From: Candidatus Omnitrophota bacterium
GTDB taxonomy: Bacteria > Omnitrophota > Gorgyraeia > 2-01-FULL-45-10
Length of the DNA stretch: 5,470 bases
Assembly (NCBI GenBank): GCA_003140915.1
Contig: PLLI01000016.1
Coordinates: forward strand, 1 to 5,470
Reading direction: 5' to 3'
The translations under genes were made by a program, and so were the position numbers. Below, piece by piece: positions 1 to 5,470 of this stretch. Within the stretch, counting starts at the first letter, position 1. Each line of letters opens with the position of its first letter. Below the pieces are notes generated by a model, which had not been told where the DNA came from, searched no databases, and saw only the letters and a program-made list of their open reading frames with translations.

Positions 1-470
1 TCCATAACTACGTCCGAATACATCATGATAAGCCTGCGGTAAGCGTCGTAAGCAAACCTCTCATTACCGGTCTGCTTTATCAGTCCCGCGATTGTCTTTT
101 CCGTCAGGCCTACATTGAGGACCGTCTCCATCATCCCGGGCATTGACTTGCGGGCGCCGGAACGGACCGAGACCAAAAGCGGATTCGCGGGATCGCCGAA
201 TTTTTTGCCCATGATCTTCTCAACCTTGGCCATCGCTATCGCAACCTCGCCCTTAAGTTCCTTCGGATAGGTTTTATTATTTTTATAATAATAATTGCAA
301 ACTTCGGTCGTTATAGTAAATCCCGGGGGAACCGGAAGCCTGAGCTTGGGATGGCCTGCCATCTCGGCCAAATTAGCTCCCTTGCCGCCCAGGAGATTTT
401 TCATAGATTCATTTCCGTCCGCCTTACCGCCGCCAAAAAAATAAACGTGCTTCTTACTCTTACCGCCCAT
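1..470 (-). CDS. ppdK: Pyruvate, phosphate dikinase, N-terminal part (gene runs off the left edge)
   Basis: Only the first 156 codons are present; the family is usually about 870-900 residues. PPDK interconverts pyruvate + ATP + Pi and PEP + AMP + PPi in the cytoplasm, serving glycolysis or gluconeogenesis in many anaerobes. The visible part is the start of the ATP-grasp-like nucleotide-binding domain: VYFFGGGK at residues 9-16, [13 protein letters not shown] at 25-37, [13 protein letters not shown] at 46-58, [14 protein letters not shown] at 101-114 and the [18 protein letters not shown] stretch at 139-156. These are hallmark PPDK blocks; PEP synthase is less likely because of the GGGK start and the [12 protein letters not shown] block. 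The ATG at 468-470 is preceded by AAGGAAGG ten bases upstream, and the family motif starts only about nine residues later. It lies 24 bases downstream of glyS and is probably co-transcribed with it. The phosphohistidine and PEP-binding domains lie outside the window. Confidence 0.96.
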   Translation of the reverse strand, partial: MGGKSKKHVYFFGGGKADGNESMKNLLGGKGANLAEMAGHPKLRLPVPPGFTITTEVCNYYYKNNKTYPKELKGEVAIAMAKVEKIMGKKFGDPANPLLVSVRSGARKSMPGMMETVLNVGLTEKTIAGLIKQTGNERFAYDAYRRLIMMYSDVVM

Positions 471-480
471 CTTACTTCAA

Positions 481-488
481 CCTTCCTT
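481..488 (-). promoter_or_regulatory. Ribosome binding site of ppdK
   Basis: Reads AAGGAAGG on the minus strand, ten bases before the ppdK ATG and wholly inside the 24-base glyS-ppdK gap. It is purine-rich with good anti-SD complementarity and supports the chosen ppdK start. No promoter or terminator fits in the gap, which argues for co-transcription with glyS. Confidence 0.6.
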
Positions 489-494
489 TCTTAG

Positions 495-1820
495 TTAACC
501 TTTGAACTTCTCTACCAGATACTCCTTAACCTTATCGACCCCGACCCTATCCTGCTTCATCGAATCCCTGTCGCGGACAGTCACCTTCCTGTCGCTTAAG
601 CTATCGACGTCGACAGTTATGCAGAACGGAGTCCCTATCTCATCCTGCCTTCTGTACAGCCTACCGATCGAAGCGGTGTCGTCGTACATAATCTTTCCGC
701 CCATTGCGGAACACTTTTTGAGATCTTTCATTATATCTTTGGCCAGTTGCACTATCTCCGGCCTGTTCCTTAAAAGAGGCAATATAGCAACCTTGATGGG
801 CGCGAGGCTCTTGTCTATCGAAAGCGATACGCGCTTCTCGCCCTTCACCTCTTCCTCTTTATAAGAATCCGCCAGGAAGGCAAGGATCGACCTGTCGACC
901 CCGCCTGAAGGCTCGATGACATAAGGGACATACTTATCCTTCGTCTCTTCGTCAAAATACTGGAGGTCTTTGCCGCTCAACCGTATGTGCTGTTTCAGGT
1001 CGAAGTCGGTCCTGTTGGCTATGCCTTCGAGTTCCGACCATCCGAACGGGAATTTGTATTCTATGTCCGTGCAGGCCTTCGCATAATGGGCGAGCTCCGT
1101 CTTATCGTGCGCTCGCTTGCGCAGGTTCTCTTTTTTCATCCCGAGTCTTATATACCAGTCGAACCTCTCATTGACCCACTTCTCGTACCACTCCTCGTCC
1201 GTGCCGGGTTTCACAAAGAACTCTATCTCCATCTGCTCGAATTCGCGGGAACGGAACGTGAGGTTGCCTGTAGTGACTTCGTTGCGAAATGATTTGCCGA
1301 TCTGGGCGATGCCGAAGGGGAGTTTGCGGCGCATGGACGTTACTACGTTCTGGAAATTGACGAAGATGCCCTGGGCGGTCTCGGGCCTTAAATATGTAAG
1401 GCTGCCCGAGTCTTCGATCGGGCCAAGGTGGGTCTTGAGCATGAGGTTGAACTGGCGCGCTTCGGTAAGCTCGCCGCCGCATTCCGGGCACGATTTGCCG
1501 GTAACGTGTTCGACTTTGAACCGCTTCTTGCAGGATTTACAATCGACGAGCGTATCTTCAAAACTCGTAACGTGGCCTGATGCCATCCACGTCTCGGGCC
1601 GCATAAGTATAGAAGCGTCCAGTCCCTCTATATCCTCGCGCTCGTAGACATTGGAGCGCCACCAGGCGTCCTTGAGGTTCCGCTTGAGTTCGGCCCCCAA
1701 CGAACCGTAATCCCACGTGCTTGCCAGGCCGCCGTATATTTCGCTCGACTGGAAGATGAATCCGCGCCGTTTGCAGAGCGAAACTATCTTCTCCATCGTA
1801 TTCTGCTGAGTTTCTTGCAT
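495..1820 (-). CDS. glyS: Glycyl-tRNA synthetase, alpha2 (single-chain) type
   Basis: Class II aminoacyl-tRNA synthetase that charges tRNA-Gly in the cytoplasm. The 441-residue chain is the homodimeric type (also named glyQS), not the alpha2beta2 GlyQ/GlyS type. Visible in order: RRGFIFQSSEIYGG (18-31); RPETWMASGHV (74-84); a zinc-ribbon insertion with CxxC pairs C94/C97 and C111/C114; RPETAQGIF (145-153); motif 2 with FRNE at 178-181; REFEQMEIEFF (192-202); motif 3 EPSGGVDRS (303-311); and an anticodon-binding domain from about 340 (APIKVAILPL) to the end. It is slightly shorter than the roughly 460-500 residues common in the family, but no core block is missing. The ATG at 1820 has a GGAG 13 bases upstream, a rather long spacing; Met9 is the alternative start but has no SD. 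A separate transcription unit is likely, as a promoter-like sequence precedes it. No T-box leader is present. Confidence 0.97.
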   Translation of the reverse strand: MQETQQNTMEKIVSLCKRRGFIFQSSEIYGGLASTWDYGSLGAELKRNLKDAWWRSNVYEREDIEGLDASILMRPETWMASGHVTSFEDTLVDCKSCKKRFKVEHVTGKSCPECGGELTEARQFNLMLKTHLGPIEDSGSLTYLRPETAQGIFVNFQNVVTSMRRKLPFGIAQIGKSFRNEVTTGNLTFRSREFEQMEIEFFVKPGTDEEWYEKWVNERFDWYIRLGMKKENLRKRAHDKTELAHYAKACTDIEYKFPFGWSELEGIANRTDFDLKQHIRLSGKDLQYFDEETKDKYVPYVIEPSGGVDRSILAFLADSYKEEEVKGEKRVSLSIDKSLAPIKVAILPLLRNRPEIVQLAKDIMKDLKKCSAMGGKIMYDDTASIGRLYRRQDEIGTPFCITVDVDSLSDRKVTVRDRDSMKQDRVGVDKVKEYLVEKFKG

Positions 1821-1833
1821 ATATTATTTAAAA

Positions 1834-1837
1834 CTCC
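1834..1837 (-). promoter_or_regulatory. Possible ribosome binding site of glyS
   Basis: GGAG on the minus strand (within TTCGGAGTT), 13 bases before the glyS ATG. The spacing is longer than ideal and the intervening stretch is AT-rich, so this is a weak to moderate assignment. Confidence 0.4.
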
Positions 1838-1848
1838 GAATTGTTTGT

Positions 1849-1877
1849 ATCTTAACACGCACCGTTAAACAAAGCAA
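1849..1877 (-). promoter_or_regulatory. Candidate sigma70-type promoter for glyS-ppdK
   Basis: On the minus strand a -35-like TTGCTT (1872-1877) and a -10-like TAAGAT (1849-1854) are separated by exactly 17 bases. Each box is an imperfect match to consensus (3/6 and 4/6). Transcription would begin near 1842, giving a 5' leader of only about 20 bases containing the GGAG. Position and spacing fit well, but the boxes are weak and the call is an inference. Confidence 0.4.
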
Positions 1878-1907
1878 GTTATTTATGGATTCGTCCTCGC
1901 CTATTTA

Positions 1908-1962
1908 GTAAAATTTTTCGATTCCCGCTGAAGGAATCCCCTTTCGGGACAAGAAATTTTAC
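1908..1962. repeat. 55-base imperfect palindrome at the recO 3' end (possible interspersed repeat or terminator)
   Basis: On the plus strand GTAAAATTT (1908-1916) pairs perfectly with AAATTTTAC (1954-1962). Inside it TCCCG (1923-1927) pairs with CGGGA (1945-1949), and AAGG (1931-1934) with CCTT (1940-1943), leaving a 5-base loop. The stems are separated by small internal loops. On the minus strand the element can also fold as two short hairpins, TCCC-GAAAG-GGGA and GATTCC-loop-GGAATC, closed by the outer AT-rich arms. The recO TAA stop (1959-1961) lies inside the outer arm. It could end recO transcription, but no clean U-tract follows the GC stem. The layered layout with AT-rich ends also resembles a REP/MITE-like element. 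Confidence 0.6.
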
Positions 1963-2711
1963 CGCACTACCACCTTGAGGAACTCAACGGTTTTGAGGCG
2001 GCGCTCGATGTGATAATCGAGGAATTTGCGAAGCGTGCGCTCGAGTTCATGGCCGACTTCGGAAGCGACTTTTATCCGCGCGACCCGTTCATACGGAAGC
2101 AAGCGTATATGTTCGATGAATTTGATCGTCCCCTGCAATATCGGCCGCGCCTCCCTATCCGACTGCAGGCATTTTTTACAGATGAGCCCGCCGTGTCGGA
2201 AACTGAACCTCGCGGGGCCGTCCACCTTATCACCGCAGTTCGCACAAATCTCGAGCGTCGGCATGAGCCCCAACAAATGCAGCAGTTTTATCTCGAATAT
2301 CCTGGCAACTCTTTTGCTACTGCACTCCCCGGCCAGGAGCTTCAGGCTGTTGAGAAGCAGGTCGAACGCCTCGGTGTTCTTGTCGCCGAGCGCGGTAACC
2401 GAATCCATGAGCTCGGCCAGATATGCGGCGTAAGCCAGTTTTTCGAGTGAGGCCCTGACAGGTCCGAAAAAATCCAGAAGATCGCATTGCGATATCGTAA
2501 AGATATCGCTTCTTTTCCGTTCATAGAAGACAAGTCCATCAAGGGCGAATATCTCCATATTGGCACCGCCGCAACTCCCGCGCGGCCCCCTGACGCCCCT
2601 GACTATGCCTTTTATCTTCCCGAAGTCACGTGTATAGAATGTAAGTATCAGGCTCGTCTCGCGAAGGTGAGCCTTGCGTAAAAGTATGCCTTCGGTCTTT
2701 TGGATGGCCAT
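1959..2711 (-). CDS. recO: DNA repair protein RecO
   Basis: RecO works in the RecF(OR) pathway: it binds ssDNA and SSB, anneals strands and, with RecR, helps load RecA at gaps. The 250-residue length is typical. The N-terminal OB-fold runs over about residues 1-80 (KTEGILLRK at 5-13, then TFYTRDFGKIKGIVRG at 24-39). The helical C-terminal part carries EIKLLHLLGLMP (140-151), a four-cysteine zinc site (CANC at 156-159, CKKC at 178-181), and the family-typical C-terminal IERRLKTVEFLK (235-246). The ATG at 2709-2711 follows the dgkA-PAP2 stop by 15 bases, with only a weak purine stretch (AAGAG) before it, so coupling to the upstream gene is likely. The TAA stop is embedded in the palindrome at 1908-1962, and recO is probably the last gene of the aspS-recO operon. 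Confidence 0.95.
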   Translation of the reverse strand: MAIQKTEGILLRKAHLRETSLILTFYTRDFGKIKGIVRGVRGPRGSCGGANMEIFALDGLVFYERKRSDIFTISQCDLLDFFGPVRASLEKLAYAAYLAELMDSVTALGDKNTEAFDLLLNSLKLLAGECSSKRVARIFEIKLLHLLGLMPTLEICANCGDKVDGPARFSFRHGGLICKKCLQSDREARPILQGTIKFIEHIRLLPYERVARIKVASEVGHELERTLRKFLDYHIERRLKTVEFLKVVVR

Positions 2712-2726
2712 GTCGATCTCTTGATA

Positions 2727-3425
2727 TTAGCGGAAAACCTGGAACACGAGAATGGTGAGAAGCACGCCCAGGATGCTGCCGGCGACAACTTCCCACATCG
2801 TATGGATGGAATCTTTTAGCCTGTGTCTTGCGATCAGGAATGCCATCAAAAACGTCAAGGCTATGACGATGGAATTTTTAGTCAAAAATACTATTATGGT
2901 CCACGTAGAGAACGCGATCGCCGCGTGACCGGACGGCATACCGCCGCGTAAAGGCGTGCCCTTGCGGGAAAGCATCTTTCCGATTATCGTAGAGCCGAAT
3001 ACCAGTATCAGCGCGATGAATGTCACGTGCCACGGCGAACTTCTTATGGTCTCCATGGCCATAGTTACGTTAAAAGGAATTTTCCGGGAAAATAAAATAT
3101 ATCCGACCACCACGGCGTTTATGGATGTTAATAACACCACCCCGGCCGAGACATCCTTCACGACCCGCGCGACAGGGTGAAAATCGCTCTTTATCATGTC
3201 GACCATGAGCTCGATGGCCGTATTTATCATTTCACTCACCAGGACCAATATAATGACAACGCAAAGCGCCGCCGTCTCCAGATATGTAAAGTTAAGATAT
3301 ATACCCAGAAGGAGAAAGAAGAAGGCCGCCAGAAAATGGACGCGCATATTGCGTTCCGTCTTCAGGACATATATGAAACCTTCTACTGCGGCGTTAAAAC
3401 TTTCGACAAATTTTCTTTCCTGCAT
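2727..3425 (-). CDS. Fusion of a DgkA-type lipid kinase and a PAP2 lipid phosphatase
   Basis: Predicted membrane protein of 232 residues with two enzyme modules. Residues 1-112 match prokaryotic diacylglycerol/undecaprenol kinase: SFNAAVEG (9-16), ERNMRVH (24-30), EMINTAIE (65-72), ARVVKDVSAG (86-95), with three hydrophobic segments near 31-48, 52-66 and 93-112. Residues about 130-232 match PAP2: R160 and GGMPSGHAA (161-169), then R202-x5-H208, with hydrophobic segments near 133-149, 168-182, 185-199 and 213-230. The family rule has Asp four residues after the His; here it is Glu212, and the K-x6-RP block is divergent. Family knowledge says DgkA enzymes phosphorylate undecaprenol or diacylglycerol and PAP2 enzymes remove lipid phosphates, so a role in polyprenyl-phosphate or phospholipid recycling is inferred. 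The ATG overlaps the 3' end of ybeY by 43 bases; it cannot be moved far downstream because SFNAAVEG starts at residue 9. Confidence 0.9.
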   Translation of the reverse strand: MQERKFVESFNAAVEGFIYVLKTERNMRVHFLAAFFFLLLGIYLNFTYLETAALCVVIILVLVSEMINTAIELMVDMIKSDFHPVARVVKDVSAGVVLLTSINAVVVGYILFSRKIPFNVTMAMETIRSSPWHVTFIALILVFGSTIIGKMLSRKGTPLRGGMPSGHAAIAFSTWTIIVFLTKNSIVIALTFLMAFLIARHRLKDSIHTMWEVVAGSILGVLLTILVFQVFR

Positions 3426-3847
3426 AACCTTTTCAGGACCTCTTCCTGTTTTTCCTCCATACTGGCCCGGCCTTTTCGGGTCACGTCATCATAGCCCGTC
3501 AAGTGCAGGATGCCGTGGATAATGTAAAGCACTGCCTCTTCCGGCAGCGTCGTGCCGAATAGTCTCGAATTTTTTAGCGCCGTATCTATCGATATGAATA
3601 TCTCGACCGAAAAGAGATCGGCCCCGAAGAGGCCTCCGCCCAGGTCAAAGCTTAAAACATCCGTTGGCCGGTTTTCGCCTTTATATCTTTTATTGAGCAG
3701 CCGGATCGCGCCATCGGTCAAAAATACTATTTCGAGCCTACTATTACTGCCCACTGCGCAATGTCTCAAGATATACGCCGCTATCTTTTTTACGAGGCGC
3801 TCATTTATCTTATATCTTTTATGTAGATTTACAACTTTGACTTCCAC
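3383..3847 (-). CDS. ybeY: Endoribonuclease YbeY (16S rRNA maturation / ribosome quality control)
   Basis: YbeY is a small zinc-dependent RNase acting in 16S rRNA 3'-end maturation and late 30S quality control. The 154 residues match the family length. Visible are LNKRYKGENRPTDVLSFD (51-68, the conserved N-x-RY-x-G...TDVLSF block), EIFIS (82-86) and the metal motif HGILHLTGYDD (111-121). H111 and H115 are the first two ligands; the third, usually His in HGxLHLxGYDH, is Asp121 here. Asp can bind zinc, so activity is plausible. It starts with GTG at 3845-3847, one base after the lipoprotein stop (TAG), without a strong SD, so coupled translation is likely. The 3' end overlaps the dgkA-PAP2 start by 43 bases. 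In many bacteria ybeY is next to phoH or dgkA; here phoH is absent and aspS plus a lipoprotein gene lie upstream. Confidence 0.94.
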   Translation of the reverse strand: MEVKVVNLHKRYKINERLVKKIAAYILRHCAVGSNSRLEIVFLTDGAIRLLNKRYKGENRPTDVLSFDLGGGLFGADLFSVEIFISIDTALKNSRLFGTTLPEEAVLYIIHGILHLTGYDDVTRKGRASMEEKQEEVLKRLCRKENLSKVLTPQ

Positions 3848-3848
3848 C

Positions 3849-4181
3849 CTACTTTATCTGTTCCTGCGCAGCAGTTGTGCTGGCGACAGTTTCACTGGTA
3901 GTCGTCGTGGTGGCCGGATTTGCCTGATTTTTTGTAACAATAGTCGTCTCCTGGGCCGGCTTGCCTTTTATCTCCACAAGGTCCATATCGACCGCAATGA
4001 GCGGCCTGGTAAGGTTTGTTCTCTCTTTTAACGGCGGCGGCGTGCCCTTCAGATAACCTCGGTTCCCCTGCACTTTCTGATCGACCCTGTCAACGGTCAT
4101 GATGTAGGGTTTGCTTATCCTTTCACAGCCAAAGAGCGCCACTGCAATAACGGCAACCGATATCAAAGACATTAGCCTCAT
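3849..4181 (-). CDS. Small putative lipoprotein of unknown function
   Basis: A 110-residue protein with a signal peptide (MRLMSLISVAVIAVALFG) and a lipobox ending at C19 (LFGC), giving a mature protein of about 92 residues. Glu at +2 gives no retention signal I would rely on. The mature part has a polar, charged segment with RVDQKVQGNRGYLKGTPPP (32-50) and TRPLIAVDMDLVEI (58-71). The C-terminal tail is rich in Thr, Ala and Gln (about 86-110, with a run of five Thr) and is probably disordered. I recognise no enzyme motif. The ATG at 4179-4181 overlaps the aspS stop (ATGA) and is preceded by AAGGAGG four bases upstream, so the gene is very likely real and coupled to aspS. Its stop is one base from the ybeY start. 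It might anchor to the envelope and contact peptidoglycan or another protein, but that is speculation. Confidence 0.8.
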   Translation of the reverse strand: MRLMSLISVAVIAVALFGCERISKPYIMTVDRVDQKVQGNRGYLKGTPPPLKERTNLTRPLIAVDMDLVEIKGKPAQETTIVTKNQANPATTTTTSETVASTTAAQEQIK

Positions 4182-5470
4182 ACTGCCTCCTTTTTTATCT
4201 TTATTCCCAACTCATTCAATTGTTTCTCATCGACGTCTGACGGCGCATTCGTCATCGGGCAGAACGCCTTCTGCGTCTTCGGGAACGCGATAACTTCCCT
4301 TATCGATTCACAGCCGACCAGGAACGTCATTAGCCGGTCGAGCCCAAAAGCAACGCCGCCATGCGGCGGAGCGCCATACTTGAACGCGTCGAGTAGAAAC
4401 CCGAACCTCGAGCGCGCCTGTTCTTCGCCTATGCCGATCGTCTTGAAGATAAGTTCCTGCAATTTACGCTCGTGGATCCTGATCGACCCCGAGCCTATCT
4501 CCGTACCGTTTATGACGAGGTCGTAGGAGCGCGAACGGACCTTGTCGAGCGATTTACCTTCCTCAAGAAGCTTTATGTCATCGGGATGGACCGACGTAAA
4601 AGGATGGTGCTCGGATTCCCATCGCTTCTCTTCGTCATTATATTTGAATAGCGGGAAGTCCGTCACCCATAGAAAATCGAATTTTTTCTCATCTATAAGG
4701 CCGATGGATTTGCCGAGCAGCTTCCGAAGGGCCGCCATCGACTCATTGGCGACCTTCTCTTTATCGGCAACCATGAATATCATGTCACCGTCCTCGCCGG
4801 ATAGTTTTGTCTTTATTTCCGCCAGCTCTTCCTTGGAAAAGAACTTGTCTATCTGGGAGGTGAGCGCGCCTCGCTCGACCTTGAAATTGGCGAGCCCCTT
4901 GGCCCCGTATTCCTTCACGAACCCTATGAGTTCGTCGATCTGGCTGCGCGAATACCCACCGCAGCCCTTGGCATTTATCGCTATGATGCGGCCGGATTTT
5001 TTTATAACATCCTGGAATATTTTGAATTGGCTCTTCCGCACTATATCGGTGATCTCCGACAGTTCCAGGCCGAACCTCGTGTCCGGCTTGTCGCATCCGA
5101 ATCGTGCCATCGCCTCGGAATATTTCAACCTCGGGAAAGGCGTCTTCAAATCGTATCCGGCTGCTTCTTTGAATATCTTCTTCATCAGGCCTTCCGAAAG
5201 CTCATATATGTCCTCTTCCGTAACGAATGACATCTCTATATCGAATTGGGTAAATTCCGGCTGCCTGTCCGCCCTGAGGTCCTCGTCCCTGAAACATTTC
5301 GCTATCTGGAAATACCTGTCCATCCCGGCGACCATAAGGATCTGCTTGAACAATTGCGGCGACTGCGGCAGCGCGAAGAATTTCCCGTGGTTCAACCTGC
5401 TCGGCACGAGATAGTCCCTGGCGCCTTCGGGCGTGGATTTCGTCAGGATCGGCGTCTCGACCTCGATGAA
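4178..5470 (-). CDS. aspS: Aspartyl-tRNA synthetase, C-terminal part (gene runs off the right edge)
   Basis: Class II synthetase that charges tRNA-Asp. The window holds the last 430 residues of a protein that is about 580-600 residues in bacteria; the frame is open to the edge, beginning with FIEVETPILT. The N-terminal OB-fold anticodon-binding domain is outside. Visible are YLVPSRLNHGKFFALPQSPQLFKQ (about 20-43), motif 2 with FRDED at 60-64 and QPEFTQFD at 70-77, the bacterial GAD insertion domain (about 130-250), VTDFPLF (269-275) and motif 3 GGVAFGLDRL (371-380), followed by the family-typical FPKTQKA and CPMTNAP. Full bacterial-type length and insertion argue against an archaeal-type enzyme. 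Whether it also charges tRNA-Asn cannot be judged without the anticodon domain and a search for asnS and gatCAB. The stop TGA overlaps the lipoprotein start; the last codons hold that gene's SD. Confidence 0.97.
   Translation of the reverse strand, partial: FIEVETPILTKSTPEGARDYLVPSRLNHGKFFALPQSPQLFKQILMVAGMDRYFQIAKCFRDEDLRADRQPEFTQFDIEMSFVTEEDIYELSEGLMKKIFKEAAGYDLKTPFPRLKYSEAMARFGCDKPDTRFGLELSEITDIVRKSQFKIFQDVIKKSGRIIAINAKGCGGYSRSQIDELIGFVKEYGAKGLANFKVERGALTSQIDKFFSKEELAEIKTKLSGEDGDMIFMVADKEKVANESMAALRKLLGKSIGLIDEKKFDFLWVTDFPLFKYNDEEKRWESEHHPFTSVHPDDIKLLEEGKSLDKVRSRSYDLVINGTEIGSGSIRIHERKLQELIFKTIGIGEEQARSRFGFLLDAFKYGAPPHGGVAFGLDRLMTFLVGCESIREVIAFPKTQKAFCPMTNAPSDVDEKQLNELGIKIKKEAV
4186..4192 (-). 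promoter_or_regulatory. Strong ribosome binding site of the lipoprotein gene, inside the aspS 3' end
   Basis: Perfect AAGGAGG on the minus strand, four bases before the lipoprotein ATG, formed by the last Lys-Glu-Ala codons of aspS. It fixes the start of the small gene and supports that it is translated at a higher level than coupling alone would give. Confidence 0.7.

Noticed and set aside
270..300. AT-rich, repeat-like stretch with TTATTATTTTTATAATAATAATT, seen as a possible origin or promoter
   Set aside because: It is in frame inside ppdK and codes for an Asn/Tyr/Lys-rich segment (NYYYKNNK) between conserved PPDK blocks, so the composition follows from the protein.
1168..1491. 107-codon minus-strand open frame in another frame within glyS
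   Set aside because: It is nested in glyS, rich in Arg and Pro, and has no family features. The same was true of the nested minus-strand frames at 2342-2566 and 4785-5096.
1117..1647. 176-codon plus-strand open frame opposite glyS
   Set aside because: It lies entirely opposite the conserved catalytic region of GlyRS and shows no family motif or credible start signal.
1821..1958. T-box riboswitch or other leader RNA upstream of glyS
   Set aside because: The gap is only 138 bases, part of it is the palindrome, and the conserved T-box antiterminator sequence (AGGGUGGNACCGCG) is not present. The predicted start site leaves a leader of only about 20 bases.
2010..2450. 146-codon plus-strand open frame opposite recO
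   Set aside because: RecO on the minus strand carries the zinc-finger cysteines and C-terminal motif; the opposite frame is a by-product of its codon use.
4542..5414. 290-codon plus-strand open frame
   Set aside because: It is antisense to aspS, whose minus-strand translation has all class II motifs. The plus-strand product is Ser-rich with no recognisable domain, typical of a shadow frame.

Overview
The window is a compact, fully coding minus-strand block: seven genes, all read right to left, with only one gap longer than 25 bases. In order of transcription they are aspS (cut by the right edge), a small lipoprotein gene, ybeY, a dgkA-PAP2 fusion, recO, glyS, and the start of ppdK (cut by the left edge). 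No RNA gene, transposon, CRISPR array or phage gene is visible. Nothing supported is coded on the plus strand.

The organism is bacterial, with full-length bacterial-type AspRS, YbeY and RecO. A lipobox protein and moderate GC with many GAT/ATA/AAG codons are also seen. The combination of an alpha2-type glycyl-tRNA synthetase directly followed by pyruvate phosphate dikinase, a DgkA-PAP2 fusion and a lineage-specific lipoprotein reminds me of uncultured PVC-side lineages such as Candidatus Omnitrophota. That is recall plus inference, not something the sequence proves.

Right part (2727-5470): aspS, the lipoprotein, ybeY and dgkA-PAP2 are tightly linked. There is an ATGA overlap, then a 1-base gap, then a 43-base overlap, so they are almost certainly one translationally coupled operon; recO follows after 15 bases. 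The genes serve Asp-tRNA charging, the envelope (lipoprotein), 16S rRNA/ribosome maturation, polyprenyl or diacylglycerol lipid phosphorylation and dephosphorylation, and recombinational repair.

The only true intergenic space (1821-1958) begins at the recO stop codon. It holds a 55-base imperfect palindrome that includes that stop codon, followed by a plausible sigma70-like promoter for glyS. Left part (1-1820): glyS and ppdK, 24 bases apart, form a second transcription unit for Gly-tRNA charging and PEP/pyruvate interconversion.

This is mostly a housekeeping region and I do not see a new defence or mobile system. The points worth checking are the palindrome, the kinase-phosphatase fusion with a variant PAP2 motif, the Asp in place of the third zinc-binding His in YbeY, and the unassigned lipoprotein.
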